Origin: Janibacter indicus
GTDB taxonomy: Bacteria; Actinomycetota; Actinomycetes; Actinomycetales; Dermatophilaceae
NCBI RefSeq assembly: GCF_900176385.1
Contig: NZ_FWXN01000003.1
Span: 62,001-126,000 of the forward strand
DNA length: 64,000 nucleotides
Direction of reading: 5' to 3'
Part shown: one piece after another, positions 55,130 through 63,594 of the stretch
Position numbering within the stretch: position 1 is the first letter of the stretch
Layout of the letters: every line of letters starts with the position of its first letter
The notes under the pieces: model-generated
Seen by the model: only the letters and a program-made list of their open reading frames with translations
Database searches by the model: none
What the model was told of the DNA's origin: nothing
Program-made: the position numbers and the translations under genes

Positions 55130-55954
55130 ATGGCGACGACGCAGCGGAGCGAGACGGTCCACGAGGTTCTGGTCAACGGTCGGCGGATGAAGGTGTCTGT
55201 CCGGCCGGGGGAGGGGATCCCGCTCCTCATGTGCAACGGCATCGGTGCGAGCCTGGAGCTGCTGCAGACCTTCGTCGACGCCCTCGACCCCTCGATCCCG
55301 GTCATCCGCTTCGACGTCCCGGGGATCGGGGGGTCTGAGCTGCCGCGCCACCCGTACAACTTCGCGATGCTCGCGCGCTCGCTCGGCAAGGTCGTCACCG
55401 AGCTGGGGTACGACCGGGTGGACGTCCTCGGCATCTCGTGGGGTGGTGCGCTCGCTCAGCAGTTCGCCGCGCAGCATCCGCGCCGGTGTCGTCGGGTGGT
55501 GCTCGTGAGCACCTCGCCCGGCTGGATGATGGTCCCGGGCAAGCCGCACGTCCTGAGGACCATGGCGACCCCGCGGCGCTACCGGGACCGCGACTACGGC
55601 GCGGCGGTGGCCGGTTCGATCTACGGGGGCGCGTTCCGCCACGACCCGAGCATCGGGCGCCGCTTCTACGCGGGCCAGCGGCCGGCGGCCACGGGACGAA
55701 GGGGCTACTACCTGCAGCTCGCGGCCGGAACGGGGTGGACGAGCCTGCCCTTCCTCAAGCTGCTGCGTCAGCCGGTGCTCATCCTCGCCGGCAGCGACGA
55801 CCCGATCATCCCGCTCATCAACGCGAAGCTCCTGCACCGCGGGCTGCCCAACTCCGAGCTCGTCGTCTTCGACGACGGGCACCTCGGGCTGCTCGTACTG
55901 GCCGAGGAGCTGGCGCCGAAGGTGGCGAGGTTCTTGCGGCCTGAGGGCGACTGA
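55130..55954 (+). CDS. phaZ: alpha/beta hydrolase, medium-chain PHA depolymerase-like
   Basis: A 274-residue intracellular hydrolase resembling PhaZ of pseudomonads. It has MCNGIGASLELLQTFVDAL, the nucleophile elbow LGISWGGALAQQ (Ser near residue 103), the acid in LAGSDDPIIP and the base in FDDGHLGLLVL. Typical PhaZ stretches FDVPGIGGSELP and VLVSTSPGWMMVPG are present. It diverges from phaC with 93 bases between, so a storage/mobilisation pair is likely. The gene symbol is by similarity recalled, not searched. Confidence 0.85.
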   Translation: MATTQRSETVHEVLVNGRRMKVSVRPGEGIPLLMCNGIGASLELLQTFVDALDPSIPVIRFDVPGIGGSELPRHPYNFAMLARSLGKVVTELGYDRVDVLGISWGGALAQQFAAQHPRRCRRVVLVSTSPGWMMVPGKPHVLRTMATPRRYRDRDYGAAVAGSIYGGAFRHDPSIGRRFYAGQRPAATGRRGYYLQLAAGTGWTSLPFLKLLRQPVLILAGSDDPIIPLINAKLLHRGLPNSELVVFDDGHLGLLVLAEELAPKVARFLRPEGD

Positions 55955-56053
55955 GCCCGGGGCTGCGCCGCCCTCCTTGTCCAGGAGGGAATCAGCGCCG
56001 GGCTTCGATAGCGGCGTATTCCTGCGTCAGGAGCACACGCGCGGGAGAGAGTC

Positions 56054-56848
56054 GTGCCAGGCTGCGACAGCTTGGTCGTTCAACCCACCTCTCCCTATAC
56101 AGAACAGGACCGCCTGATGCTGGTTGCCGAAAGTCACGAGCCTCTGATCGACATCATTGAGCGCTTCAACCGCAAGGAGCGCTACGTCCTCTTCCAGCAG
56201 GTCGCCACGGAGGGGGAGGTGCAGCTCTCGCCGGACTTCCGGAAGCGGCTGTGCGCTCTTGGGTGGCCCGTGCCCGAGCACGGGGTGCTCATCCTCATGG
56301 ACTACCACCTCAACTGGCTGTATGCCGCCCTTGAGCTGCACGCGGGCAGCTGGGTCTCTGACGGTGGGTCTGAGACGAAGGCCCGGAACGACGTTCATTC
56401 AGTACCGACGGACACCACGGGAGTCCCGGACGACGAGGTCCGCCGGGCCCTGGAGAACAACCAGGAAGACATCGACCTTCTGCTGGTCTGGGAGAGCGAC
56501 GGGCTGACGCACCTCGGGCTGGTGGAGGCAAAGGCGCACAGCGGATGGACGAACAAGCAGATGGGCTCCAAGTCGGCGCGCCTTGAGGCTGTCATCGGTC
56601 GTGAGGAGGGGAGGTATCCGGGCGTGGTTCCTCACTTCGCACTCGCGAGCTTCACCCAGCCCACCAAGCTGGTGACCGAGGGGTGGCCCGGGTGGATGAC
56701 GGATGACGAGGGCAACGTGCCTCATCTGCGTCTGACGTCCGCTCTCAAGAGCCGGTACTCAGTCGGTCGTGCAGATCAGAGCGGCAACAGTAGCGCCTCG
56801 GGGGACTACTACGCCGTACGGATCGCCGCGCAAGGAACCGAGGATTGA
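56054..56848 (+). CDS. hypothetical protein, possible PD-(D/E)XK nuclease-like fold
   Basis: A 264-residue protein of unknown function. NNQEDIDLLLVWE (about residues 136-148) followed by LGLVEAKAHSGWTNKQMGSKSARLEAV has the Asp ... Glu-x-Lys spacing of PD-(D/E)XK enzymes. No membrane segment or signal is seen. GTG 56054 has GGGAGAG upstream; ATG 56117 is an alternative. Its codon use is less GC-biased than its neighbours, and it lies alone between phaZ and a gene-poor stretch, consistent with recent acquisition. Nuclease function is only a suggestion. Confidence 0.65.
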   Translation: MPGCDSLVVQPTSPYTEQDRLMLVAESHEPLIDIIERFNRKERYVLFQQVATEGEVQLSPDFRKRLCALGWPVPEHGVLILMDYHLNWLYAALELHAGSWVSDGGSETKARNDVHSVPTDTTGVPDDEVRRALENNQEDIDLLLVWESDGLTHLGLVEAKAHSGWTNKQMGSKSARLEAVIGREEGRYPGVVPHFALASFTQPTKLVTEGWPGWMTDDEGNVPHLRLTSALKSRYSVGRADQSGNSSASGDYYAVRIAAQGTED

Positions 56849-57550
56849 CCTCCACACAAGTGGCTGGTTCGGTCGTCAGCCCACTCCAGGCGGGATCCGC
56901 GAACACGACGTCAGCTAGGTGGGCCAAAGGGCGGTGATGTTCCAACTGGGTGGTCTGTACCAGTCGTGGGCCGAAGTCGCCGTGCTGGTGGACGAAAAGT
57001 TGCGTGTTGCCACGATCTGGCGCCACGGCTGGTGGCGGCACGAACCTCAACTTCTTCTGGGCTGACCCCATTTTTTAGGTCCGGTGGTTCTGAGAGTCGT
57101 CCTGTCGCCCGCGATCGCGGGCAGACCCACGTGTCACGGCAAGTGAGTCTGAGCGCGGCGCGCGGGCTATTTGGTGTGAATCAGGACGGGAGCGAGACGC
57201 AGTGCAGCGGGGGCAAGCGGGGAACGGACCGCCAGCGGCTCGGTGGCGCTTCGATCAGGCACTCAGCGCGGCGACACGATCTACCTGCACCACGACGACG
57301 CCAGACAGCAACACCACCCGAGTCCGCCGCGACTCGGGTCCCGGTTCGCCGTCTGACCGTCGTCCCTCTCCCTCTCTCCACTACCGCTCCCAGCTAGCGC
57401 AGCAGCCCAGCAGAACGCGGGCTGAGAGACGCGGGGCACTTTCATGGGGTCGGCGCTTCCATGGGTCGGCCGGATCGGCGCGCTTCCATGGGTCGGCCGG
57501 ATCGGCGCGCTTCCATGGGTCGGCCGGATCGGCGCGCTTCCATGGGTCGA
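56849..57550. other. gene-poor, lower-GC intergenic stretch
   Basis: No convincing gene is seen in these 702 bases on either strand; open frames here are short and lack conserved sense. It includes an unusual T-run near 57071 (CCCCATTTTTTAGG) and ends in the 27-bp tandem repeat. Composition is less GC-rich than the flanks, so it may be the decayed remains of a transferred segment. Confidence 0.5.
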
Positions 57551-57551
57551 T
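57456..57551. repeat. 27-bp tandem repeat, three full copies plus partial
   Basis: Units at 57456-57482, 57483-57509 and 57510-57536 are identical, each starting CTTCCATGGGTCGG and ending CGGCGCG; a fourth partial copy runs to about 57551, and a degenerate one precedes at about 57439. The period is a multiple of three, so all frames stay open across it. The array stops at the end of the small minus-strand gene that follows. Confidence 0.8.
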
Positions 57552-57778
57552 CAGAAGGGCGGGCGATTCTCGGTGTCAGGACAGCCCCGGCTGTACCAGT
57601 GGAGAGCATCGCCCTTCAGCGCGCGGCGGTAGCCCCGGACCTGGCGAGGCGTCAGGGGATCGCCGGTCAGCAGCGCGTGCCAGGCGAGCTCATCGACGTA
57701 GGTGTCCACCTCGCAGAGATGCCGCGCGAGATCGTCAGCTGTGGGGCGTGAGCCGGCGCGCTCGCGGGGTGCAGGCAT
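57551..57778 (-). CDS. small hypothetical protein
   Basis: A 75-residue frame, MPAPRERAGSRPTADDLARHLCEVDTYVDELAWHALLTGD..., with balanced composition and a plausible helical middle. It ends inside the partial fourth copy of the tandem repeat. GTG 57817 would make a longer form. No family is recognised and there is no clear ribosome site, so it may not be expressed. Confidence 0.35.
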   Translation of the reverse strand: MPAPRERAGSRPTADDLARHLCEVDTYVDELAWHALLTGDPLTPRQVRGYRRALKGDALHWYSRGCPDTENRPPF

Positions 57779-58008
57779 GACGGCCTGGTGTGTCCCGCAG
57801 GGGTGGGGATGTGACACCCTGCGGCCCGGACCGGCAGGTGGAGCGGGCGCGCACCTGCCAGGGTTTAGGGACTCACCTCGGCGGCCGCCAGTGTGTTCTG
57901 AGTGTGGTCGTCAGGAACCGTCGGGGAGCATCAGAGGGCGTGAGGTTCGTCGATAGAAGCCTGTGGCCTGTGGTAAAGCGGGAGCACGCCAGCCTGTGGA
58001 TAACTCGC

Positions 58009-58503
58009 TCAGCGATAGTTGGTGAACTGCAGCGCGACGTCGAGGTCCTTGCCCTTGAGCAACGAGATGACCTCCTGGAGCTCGTCGCGGGACTTGCCGG
58101 TGACCCGCAGCTCGTCGCCCTGGATCTGCGGCTTGACCCCCTTGGGGCCCTCGTCGCGGATGATCTTGGAGATCTTCTTCGCGTTGTCCTGGTCGATGCC
58201 CTCCTTGGTCGGGCCGGAGAGAACGTACTCCTTGCCGGAGGCCTGCGGCTCCTTGTCGCCGAAGTCGATGTTCTTCAGCGAGACGCCACGGCGCACGAGC
58301 TTGGACTCGAAGACGTCGAGGACCGCGAGCACCCGCTCGGCGGTGTTGGCCTTGATGACGATGCTCTCGCCGCTCCAGGCGATGGAGGCGCCGACCCCCT
58401 TGAAGTCGTAGCGCTGGGAGACCTCCTTGGCCGCCTGGTTGAGGGCGTTGTCGACCTCCTGGCGGTCGACCTTGCTGACGATGTCGAAGCTGCTGCTGGC
58501 CAT
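58009..58503 (-). CDS. YajQ family cyclic-di-GMP/nucleotide-binding protein
   Basis: A 164-residue protein of the YajQ/UPF0234 family. It begins [36 protein letters not shown] and contains [39 protein letters not shown] and the terminal [11 protein letters not shown], all family hallmarks. Members bind nucleotides, in some bacteria cyclic-di-GMP, and influence transcription. It is encoded next to tRNA-Tyr, on the other strand. Confidence 0.93.
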   Translation of the reverse strand: MASSSFDIVSKVDRQEVDNALNQAAKEVSQRYDFKGVGASIAWSGESIVIKANTAERVLAVLDVFESKLVRRGVSLKNIDFGDKEPQASGKEYVLSGPTKEGIDQDNAKKISKIIRDEGPKGVKPQIQGDELRVTGKSRDELQEVISLLKGKDLDVALQFTNYR

Positions 58504-58571
58504 GTCCGGGGCGCTCCTCGGGGTGGATTCTGCTGTTGGGCGATCGACTTGCTATCCTCTCAGACGCACAC

Positions 58572-58657
58572 GGCAGGTTGTCCGAGCGGCCAATGGAAAC
58601 GGACTGTAAATCCGTCGGGTTATCCCTACGAAGGTTCGAATCCTTCACCTGCCACCA
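58572..58657 (+). tRNA. tRNA-Tyr (GTA)
   Basis: Acceptor GGCAGGT pairs with ACCTGCC and a CCA is encoded. The anticodon loop CTGTAAA gives GTA. A long variable arm and the T-loop GGTTCGAATCC are present, as required for class II tRNA-Tyr. Confidence 0.95.
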
Positions 58658-58667
58658 GCAGTGCACA

Positions 58668-58703
58668 GCGAGCCCCGAGCCGGGAACCCGGCCCGGGGCT
58701 CGC
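58668..58703 (+). terminator. hairpin after tRNA-Tyr
   Basis: A 17-bp stem with one mismatch (GCGAGCCCCGAGCCGGG against its inverse) and an AA loop starts ten bases after the tRNA end, separating it from the thioesterase gene. Confidence 0.7.
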
Positions 58704-58752
58704 GTCGTGTCGGGACGGCGCCGCTCGAGACGACGGCGCCGGCGGGTGCAGG

Positions 58753-59193
58753 ATGGGCCGGGTGACCCCCTTCGACCGCACTGCCTACGGCCATTGGACG
58801 ACGGTGCCGACCCGGTGGAACGACAACGACGTCTTCGGCCACGTCAACAACGCCGTGCACTACGAGGTGATGGACACGGTCATCAACGACTGGCTCAAGG
58901 CGCACGGCTTCGACGTCGCGGCCGGCGGTGACGTCATCAACCTCATCCCCGAGACCGGCTGCCGCTACCTCGCCGAGATCTCCTACCCGGACTCCTTCGA
59001 GGTCGGGCTACGCACGCTGTCCGTCGGCCGGACCAGTGTGCGCTGGGAGTGCGCGCTGCTGCGGGCGAGCGACGGCGAGCTCGTCGCCCTGACGACGGGG
59101 GCGCACGTCTTCGTCGACGCGGTGTCGCGACGCCCGGTGCAGATCCCGACCGGCCTGCGGCCACATCTGGACTCACTGGTCGCCCAGGCTTAA
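58753..59193 (+). CDS. hotdog-fold acyl-CoA thioesterase (4-hydroxybenzoyl-CoA thioesterase-like)
   Basis: A 146-residue thioesterase. TVPTRWNDNDVFGHVNNAVHYEVMDTVINDWL (about residues 14-45) is the classic YbgC/4HBT motif with the catalytic Asp region in NDNDVFGHVNN. ATG 58753 is taken; GTG 58762 in frame is an alternative, with the CCCCCTTCG 9-mer covering codons just after it. It hydrolyses an unknown acyl-CoA. Confidence 0.88.
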   Translation: MGRVTPFDRTAYGHWTTVPTRWNDNDVFGHVNNAVHYEVMDTVINDWLKAHGFDVAAGGDVINLIPETGCRYLAEISYPDSFEVGLRTLSVGRTSVRWECALLRASDGELVALTTGAHVFVDAVSRRPVQIPTGLRPHLDSLVAQA

Positions 59194-59250
59194 GCGCCCG
59201 TTCATCCACGCGTCGGCTGCGAAGGGGAGGGGCTGCCTAGGTTCCCCGCC

Positions 59251-60846
59251 ATGACCGCACCCCTGCCCCGACCGCGCACCGCAGCGCTGGCCCTCGTCAT
59301 GTCCACCGCCCTCGTCGCCCCCTTCGGCGCGAGCCTCGCCTCCGCTGCCCCCGGCGACGACGTCACCCTCACCCCGCTCGGCACCTTCTCGACCGGCGCC
59401 TTCGACGAGGGAGCCTCGGAGATCGTCGCCCACGACCCGCAGACCCAGCGCGCCTTCGTCGTCAACGCGCAGGCCGGCACGGTCGACGTGCTCGACATCG
59501 CCGACCCGACCGACCCGACCAAGGTCGGCACCCTCGACACCCCCGGCGCCAACTCGGTCGACGTCCACGACGGTCTGGTCGTCGTCGCCGAGCAGGCCGA
59601 CACCACGACCGACGCCGGCACGGTCTCCTTCTTCGACGCCGAGACCCTCGAGGCCCGGCGCACTGTCACCGTCGGCTCGCTGCCCGACATGGTGACCTTC
59701 ACGCCCGACGGCCGCCGCGTCGTGGTCGCCAACGAGGGCGAGCCCGAGGGCTACTGCGATGGTCAGGTCGACCCCGAGGGCAGCATCTCGGTCATCGACG
59801 TCAGCAAGGGCGTGGACCGGGCCAAGGTGCGTACCGCCGACTTCACCTCCTTCAACGGTCGGGCCAAGAAGCTCGAGGCGGCCGGGGTGCGACTCTTCGG
59901 CCCCGACGCGACCGTCGCCCAGGACCTCGAGCCCGAGTACGTCGCGACGAGTGCTGACGGCCGCACGGCGTGGGTCACGCTGCAGGAGGCCAACGCGGTC
60001 GCCGTCGTCGACCTGCAGGCCGCGCGGGTGGCCAAGATCGTCCCCCTCGGCCTCAAGGACCACTCGGTCGAGGGTCAGGGCATCGACGCGTCCGACAAGG
60101 ACGACGCGATCGCCATCGACACCCACCCGGTCAAGGGCATGTACATGCCCGACGGGGCGGTCGCCTACAGCGCGGGCGACGGCGCCGAGTACGTCGTGAC
60201 CGCCAACGAGGGTGACGCGCGCGAGTACGACTGCTTCGCCGAGGAGGAGCGGGTCAAGGACCTCGACCTCGACCCGATCGCCTTCCCCGACGCGGCCGCC
60301 CTGCAGGACAACGAGGCCATCGGCCGTCTCACGGTCACGACGACCGCTCCGCACGGTCCCGACGGGTACACCGAGCTGCACTCCTTCGGCGGGCGCTCCG
60401 TGAGCATCCTCGACGCCTCCGGCCAGCAGGTCTGGGACAGCGGTGACGGGCTCGAGCAGCTCGTCGCCGAGCGCGACCCGGACAACTTCAACTCGGGCCA
60501 CGACGAGAACGACTCCTTCGACACCCGCAGCGACGCCAAGGGCCCCGAGCCGGAGGGGCTGGACATCGGCGCGATCGGTGACCGCAGCTACGCCTTCGTC
60601 GGCCTCGAGCGCGACTCGGGCATCGCCGTCGTCGACGTGACCGACCCGGCCGCCGCCGAGATCGTCGGCTACGCCAAGAACCGCGACCAGGCCGGTGACC
60701 CGGAGGCCGGGACCGCCGGAGACCTCGGCCCGGAGGGGCTGCACTTCATCCCGGAGCAGGACAGCCCCACGGGCCAGCCGCTGCTGCTCGTCGGCAACGA
60801 GGTGTCCGGGACGACGACGATCTGGCAGGTCGACGGCCCCCGCTGA
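59251..60846 (+). CDS. secreted choice-of-anchor I family beta-propeller protein
   Basis: A 531-residue exported protein. Residues 1-33 (RPRTAALALVMSTALVAPFGASLASAA) are a Sec signal peptide. The mature part has repeated propeller-type blades, such as DVLDIADPTDPTKVGT, PDMVTFTPDGRRVVVANEGEPEG, EYVVTANEGDAREY and GLERDSGIAVVDVTDP. This matches the choice-of-anchor I family of surface or secreted proteins related to some alkaline phosphatase/mesenchyme-like domains. No catalytic site is evident and no anchor is visible at the C-terminus. Confidence 0.85.
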   Translation: MTAPLPRPRTAALALVMSTALVAPFGASLASAAPGDDVTLTPLGTFSTGAFDEGASEIVAHDPQTQRAFVVNAQAGTVDVLDIADPTDPTKVGTLDTPGANSVDVHDGLVVVAEQADTTTDAGTVSFFDAETLEARRTVTVGSLPDMVTFTPDGRRVVVANEGEPEGYCDGQVDPEGSISVIDVSKGVDRAKVRTADFTSFNGRAKKLEAAGVRLFGPDATVAQDLEPEYVATSADGRTAWVTLQEANAVAVVDLQAARVAKIVPLGLKDHSVEGQGIDASDKDDAIAIDTHPVKGMYMPDGAVAYSAGDGAEYVVTANEGDAREYDCFAEEERVKDLDLDPIAFPDAAALQDNEAIGRLTVTTTAPHGPDGYTELHSFGGRSVSILDASGQQVWDSGDGLEQLVAERDPDNFNSGHDENDSFDTRSDAKGPEPEGLDIGAIGDRSYAFVGLERDSGIAVVDVTDPAAAEIVGYAKNRDQAGDPEAGTAGDLGPEGLHFIPEQDSPTGQPLLLVGNEVSGTTTIWQVDGPR

Positions 60847-60853
60847 CCCGTGG

Positions 60854-60887
60854 TCGGGGGCCCGGCAGACCTCGGTCGGGCCCCCGA
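60854..60887 (+). terminator. hairpin with TTT tail after the propeller protein
   Basis: An 11-bp perfect stem (TCGGGGGCCCG paired with CGGGCCCCCGA) followed by TTT lies eight bases after the stop codon. Confidence 0.72.
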
Positions 60888-60960
60888 TTTCATGACCACG
60901 GCACTTGCCGTGTAATCTCTCCCGAGGTTGTCCACCGGATCACTCCGATCCGGAGGGCCT

Positions 60961-61033
60961 GCCCCCTTAGCTCAGTCGGCAGAGCGTTTCCATGGTAAGG
61001 AAAAGGTCGTCGGTTCGATTCCGACAGGGGGCT
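60961..61033 (+). tRNA. tRNA-Thr (GGT)
   Basis: Acceptor GCCCCCT pairs with AGGGGGC, with T as discriminator. The anticodon loop CATGGTAA gives GGT, and GGTTCGATTCC forms the T arm. CCA is not encoded. It precedes tRNA-Met, rpmG and MaoC genes, as in many actinobacteria. Confidence 0.95.
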
Positions 61034-61070
61034 CGGGTTCGGCCCGCGCTGTGCGCAGGTCGACCGCCAC

Positions 61071-61144
61071 GGCGGGGTAGCTCAGCTGGTTAGAGCGCAC
61101 GACTCATAATCGTGAGGTCGCGGGATCGAGTCCCGCTCCCGCTA
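61071..61144 (+). tRNA. tRNA-Met (CAT, elongator-type)
   Basis: Acceptor GGCGGGG pairs with TCCCGCT, with G-T pairs at both ends. Anticodon loop CTCATAA gives CAT. The T arm is GCGGGATCGAGTCCCGC. It is an elongator by its position after tRNA-Thr and by the paired, not mismatched, first base pair; CCA is not encoded. Confidence 0.93.
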
Positions 61145-61316
61145 CGCAGTGCCACGGGTGCGACCACCACCGATTTCCGGTGGGGCCGCCCCGTGGACTA
61201 TTCTTGTGCGTCGTTGTGTTGTGCCCCCGAGGTGACAACGCACCACACACCTCCCGCCCAGCGCAGACCGGCGCCAGGCGAGTACCACCCGAAGTGTCTG
61301 AGAGCAGGTTCTTACC

Positions 61317-61487
61317 GTGGCCACGAAGAGCGCCGACGTCCGCCCCAAGATCACCATGGCGTGCACGGAGTGCAAGGAGCGGAACTACATCACCAAGAAG
61401 AACCGCCGCAACAACCCTGACCGCATGGAGCTGGCGAAGTTCTGCCCGCGGTGCCGCAAGCACACCGCGCACCGCGAGACCCGCTGA
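61317..61487 (+). CDS. rpmG: 50S ribosomal protein L33 (zinc-binding form)
   Basis: A 56-residue ribosomal protein starting at GTG 61317 with AGCAGG upstream. The sequence [20 protein letters not shown] ends in [14 protein letters not shown]; the four cysteines in two CxxC pairs mark the zinc-ribbon form. It sits in the conserved tRNA-Thr, tRNA-Met, rpmG, MaoC-type order. Confidence 0.95.
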   Translation: MATKSADVRPKITMACTECKERNYITKKNRRNNPDRMELAKFCPRCRKHTAHRETR

Positions 61488-61510
61488 GGTCCCTGCACCT
61501 GCACGCTTCC

Positions 61511-61550
61511 CGACGCGGCCGCTCGAGCACCTGCTCGAGCGGCCGCGTCG
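61511..61550 (+). terminator. 19-bp hairpin after rpmG
   Basis: Arms 61511-61529 and 61532-61550 (CGACGCGGCCGCTCGAGCA and its exact inverse) lie 24 bases after the rpmG stop and before the MaoC pair. Confidence 0.78.
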
Positions 61551-61582
61551 TCGTGCACGGGGCGCGTGCCTAGACTGACCGC

Positions 61583-62029
61583 ATGGCCGTGAACGAGGAC
61601 TTCCAAGGGCGCAGCTACGAGCCCACGCCCCCCTTCGACGTCGGGCGTGAGCACATCCGCGACTTCGCCGCGGCGGTCGGCGCGACCGACCCGATCCACA
61701 CCGACGTCGAGGCCGCGCGGGCCGCCGGCTACGCCGACCTCGTCGCGCCGCCGACCTTCGCCGTCATCCCGGGGCAGCGCACCGACCGCCAGTTCGTCGC
61801 CGACCCGGAGGCCGGCGTCGACTACACGCGCGTCGTCCACGGCGAGCAACGCTTCACCCACCACCGACCGATCGTCGCGGGCGACGAGCTGCGCGGCGTG
61901 CTGCACATCGACGCGATCCGCGCCGCCGGCGGCCACCAGATGGTGACGATGCGCAGCGAGATCATCGACGCCCACGACGAGCCGGTCGCGACGAGCCTGT
62001 CGACGATCGTCGTGCGAGGAGGAGAGTGA
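61583..62029 (+). CDS. MaoC-like dehydratase, N-terminal-domain type (HadA/HadC-like)
   Basis: A 148-residue hotdog protein: NEDFQGRSYEPTPPFDVGREHIRDFAAAVGATDPIHTDVEAARAAGYADLVAPPTFAVI. In mycobacteria the homologous hadABC genes follow rpmG2 and encode the 3-hydroxyacyl-ACP dehydratase; here the N-terminal partner is encoded first. It lacks the full catalytic Asp-His motif, which the next gene provides. The HadA-type role is inferred from order and sequence. Confidence 0.88.
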   Translation: MAVNEDFQGRSYEPTPPFDVGREHIRDFAAAVGATDPIHTDVEAARAAGYADLVAPPTFAVIPGQRTDRQFVADPEAGVDYTRVVHGEQRFTHHRPIVAGDELRGVLHIDAIRAAGGHQMVTMRSEIIDAHDEPVATSLSTIVVRGGE

Positions 62030-62031
62030 CC

Positions 62032-62457
62032 ATGGCCGTGCGCGAGTTCTCGCAGGTGAGCGAGGGCGAGTCCCTCCCCAGCCGCACCATCCCGGTCACG
62101 AGGGCCACCCTCGTGCACTACGCCGGAGCCTCCGGCGACCGCAACGTCATCCACTGGGACGAGCGCACCGCGCAGGCCGTCGGCCTGCCCGACGTCATCG
62201 CCCACGGCATGTGGACGATGGGTGCGGCGGTCCAGGTCGTCACGGACTGGGTCGGCGACGCCGGCCGCATCGTCGACTACGGCACCCGCTTCACCAAGCC
62301 GGTCGTCGTCCCCCACGACGGGGGCGCGTCCATCGAGGTGTCCGGAGCGGTGCGGTCGCTCGACGCGCAGACCCGGCAGGTCACCGTCGAGCTCACCGTG
62401 ACCTGCGGCAAAGACAAGGTCCTCGGCCGCTGCCGAGCCGTCGCACAGCTCGACTGA
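62032..62457 (+). CDS. MaoC-like dehydratase, catalytic subunit (HadB-like)
   Basis: A 141-residue hotdog subunit with the active-site motif YAGASGDRNVIHWDERTAQAVGLPDVIAHGMWTMG (Asp-His of R-hydratases). ATG 62032 is chosen because GAGGAGGAG ends six bases before it; a GTG at 62026 overlaps the previous stop and is possible. It forms the likely heterodimer with the preceding protein. It overlaps murB by one base. Confidence 0.9.
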   Translation: MAVREFSQVSEGESLPSRTIPVTRATLVHYAGASGDRNVIHWDERTAQAVGLPDVIAHGMWTMGAAVQVVTDWVGDAGRIVDYGTRFTKPVVVPHDGGASIEVSGAVRSLDAQTRQVTVELTVTCGKDKVLGRCRAVAQLD

Positions 62458-63533
62458 TGGCGACGAGCGAGCCCGGCGCCGCCCTGGCGCCGCACACGAC
62501 CATGCGCGTCGGCGGCCCCGCCGACACCCTCGTCACCGCGACGACCTCGGCCGAGGTGATCGACGCGGTGCGGTCCGCCGACGACGCGGGTACCCCCCTT
62601 CTCCTGTTGTCCGGTGGGTCCAACCTCGTCATCGCCGACCAGGGCTTCCGCGGCACCGTCGTGCGGATCATGACGAAGGGGGTCGACGTCACCCCGACGC
62701 CCGACGGCGAGGCGGTCGAGGTCACCGTCGCCGCCGGCGAGGTGTGGGACGACGTCGTGGCCCGGGCCGTCGCCGAGGGCTGGTCGGGCATCGAGGCGCT
62801 CTCCGGCATCCCCGGTCTCGCCGGTGCCACCCCGGTGCAGAATGTCGGCGCCTACGGCCAGGAGGTCGCCCAGACGATCGTTCGGGTCCTCGCCTGGGAC
62901 CGGCACGAGGGCCGCGAGGTCGACTTCGACAACGCGGCGTGCGACTTCACCTACCGGCACTCGGTCTTCAAGCAGACCGGCCGCTACGTCGTCCTCGAGG
63001 TGACCTTCCGCCTCGGCCTCGGCGGGCTCTCCGCGCCGGTCGCCTACGCCGACCTGGCGCGCGAGCTCGGGGTCGAGCAGGGGGAGCGGGTGCCACTCGC
63101 GGCGGCCCGTGACGCCGTGCTCGTGCAGCGCGGCAACCGCGGCATGGTCCTCGACGAGACCGACCACGACACGTGGAGCTGTGGCTCCTTCTTCACCAAC
63201 CCGATCCTCACGACGGGCGAGATGGACGCGCTCGTCGAGCGCGCGGGCGCCCGACTCGGCGCTGACGGTCCGGTCCCGCCGGTCTTCCCGGCCGGGGAGG
63301 GGCGGGCCAAGACCAGCGCCGCCTGGCTCATCGACAAGGCGGGCTTCGGCAAGGGGCACCACATGCCCGGGCCGGCGGCCCTGTCGACCAAGCACACCCT
63401 GGCCATCACCAACCGAGGCACGGCCACCGCGGCCGACGTGGCCGCGCTCGCCCGCGAGGTGCGTGACGGGGTGCGCGAGGCCTTCGGCGTCACCCTGGTC
63501 AACGAACCGGTCTTCGTCGGGCACGAGCTGTAG
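62457..63533 (+). CDS. murB: UDP-N-acetylmuramate dehydrogenase
   Basis: A 358-residue FAD-dependent reductase of peptidoglycan precursor synthesis, converting UDP-GlcNAc-enolpyruvate to UDP-MurNAc. Motifs: HTTMRVGGPADTLV, LLSGGSNLVIADQGF (FAD binding), GIPGLAGATPVQNVGAYGQEV and the catalytic SCGSFFTNPIL with a late KTSAAWLIDKAGF. The ATG overlaps the MaoC stop (TGATG). Genes for secE and nusG, which often follow, are not seen here. Confidence 0.95.
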   Translation: MATSEPGAALAPHTTMRVGGPADTLVTATTSAEVIDAVRSADDAGTPLLLLSGGSNLVIADQGFRGTVVRIMTKGVDVTPTPDGEAVEVTVAAGEVWDDVVARAVAEGWSGIEALSGIPGLAGATPVQNVGAYGQEVAQTIVRVLAWDRHEGREVDFDNAACDFTYRHSVFKQTGRYVVLEVTFRLGLGGLSAPVAYADLARELGVEQGERVPLAAARDAVLVQRGNRGMVLDETDHDTWSCGSFFTNPILTTGEMDALVERAGARLGADGPVPPVFPAGEGRAKTSAAWLIDKAGFGKGHHMPGPAALSTKHTLAITNRGTATAADVAALAREVRDGVREAFGVTLVNEPVFVGHEL

Positions 63534-63541
63534 GTGCCGAA

Positions 63542-63570
63542 GGGCCCACGGTCAGGTCGACCGTGGGCCC
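63542..63570 (+). terminator. hairpin after murB
   Basis: A 12-bp perfect stem, GGGCCCACGGTC with GACCGTGGGCCC, around AGGTC. It lies between murB and the convergent protease gene and can serve both. Confidence 0.75.
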
Positions 63571-63594
63571 GTCGGCGTGCGTCGTGCGTGGGGG

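Noticed and set aside
56745-57071. 108-residue open frame on the minus strand (MGSAQKKLRFVPPP...)
   Set aside because: No recognisable domain or ribosome site; part of it is antisense to the 56054 gene. Could be decayed sequence, not supportable as a gene.
57456-57551. CRISPR array
   Set aside because: Units are directly joined without spacers, so it is a tandem repeat.
57202-57780. 192-residue frame through the 27-bp repeats on the plus strand
   Set aside because: It is open only because the repeat period is divisible by three; composition is Arg/Ser-rich and not protein-like.
57995-58003. TGTGGATAA, a perfect DnaA box
   Set aside because: A single isolated copy with no dnaA/dnaN, AT-rich region or box cluster; not evidence of an origin.
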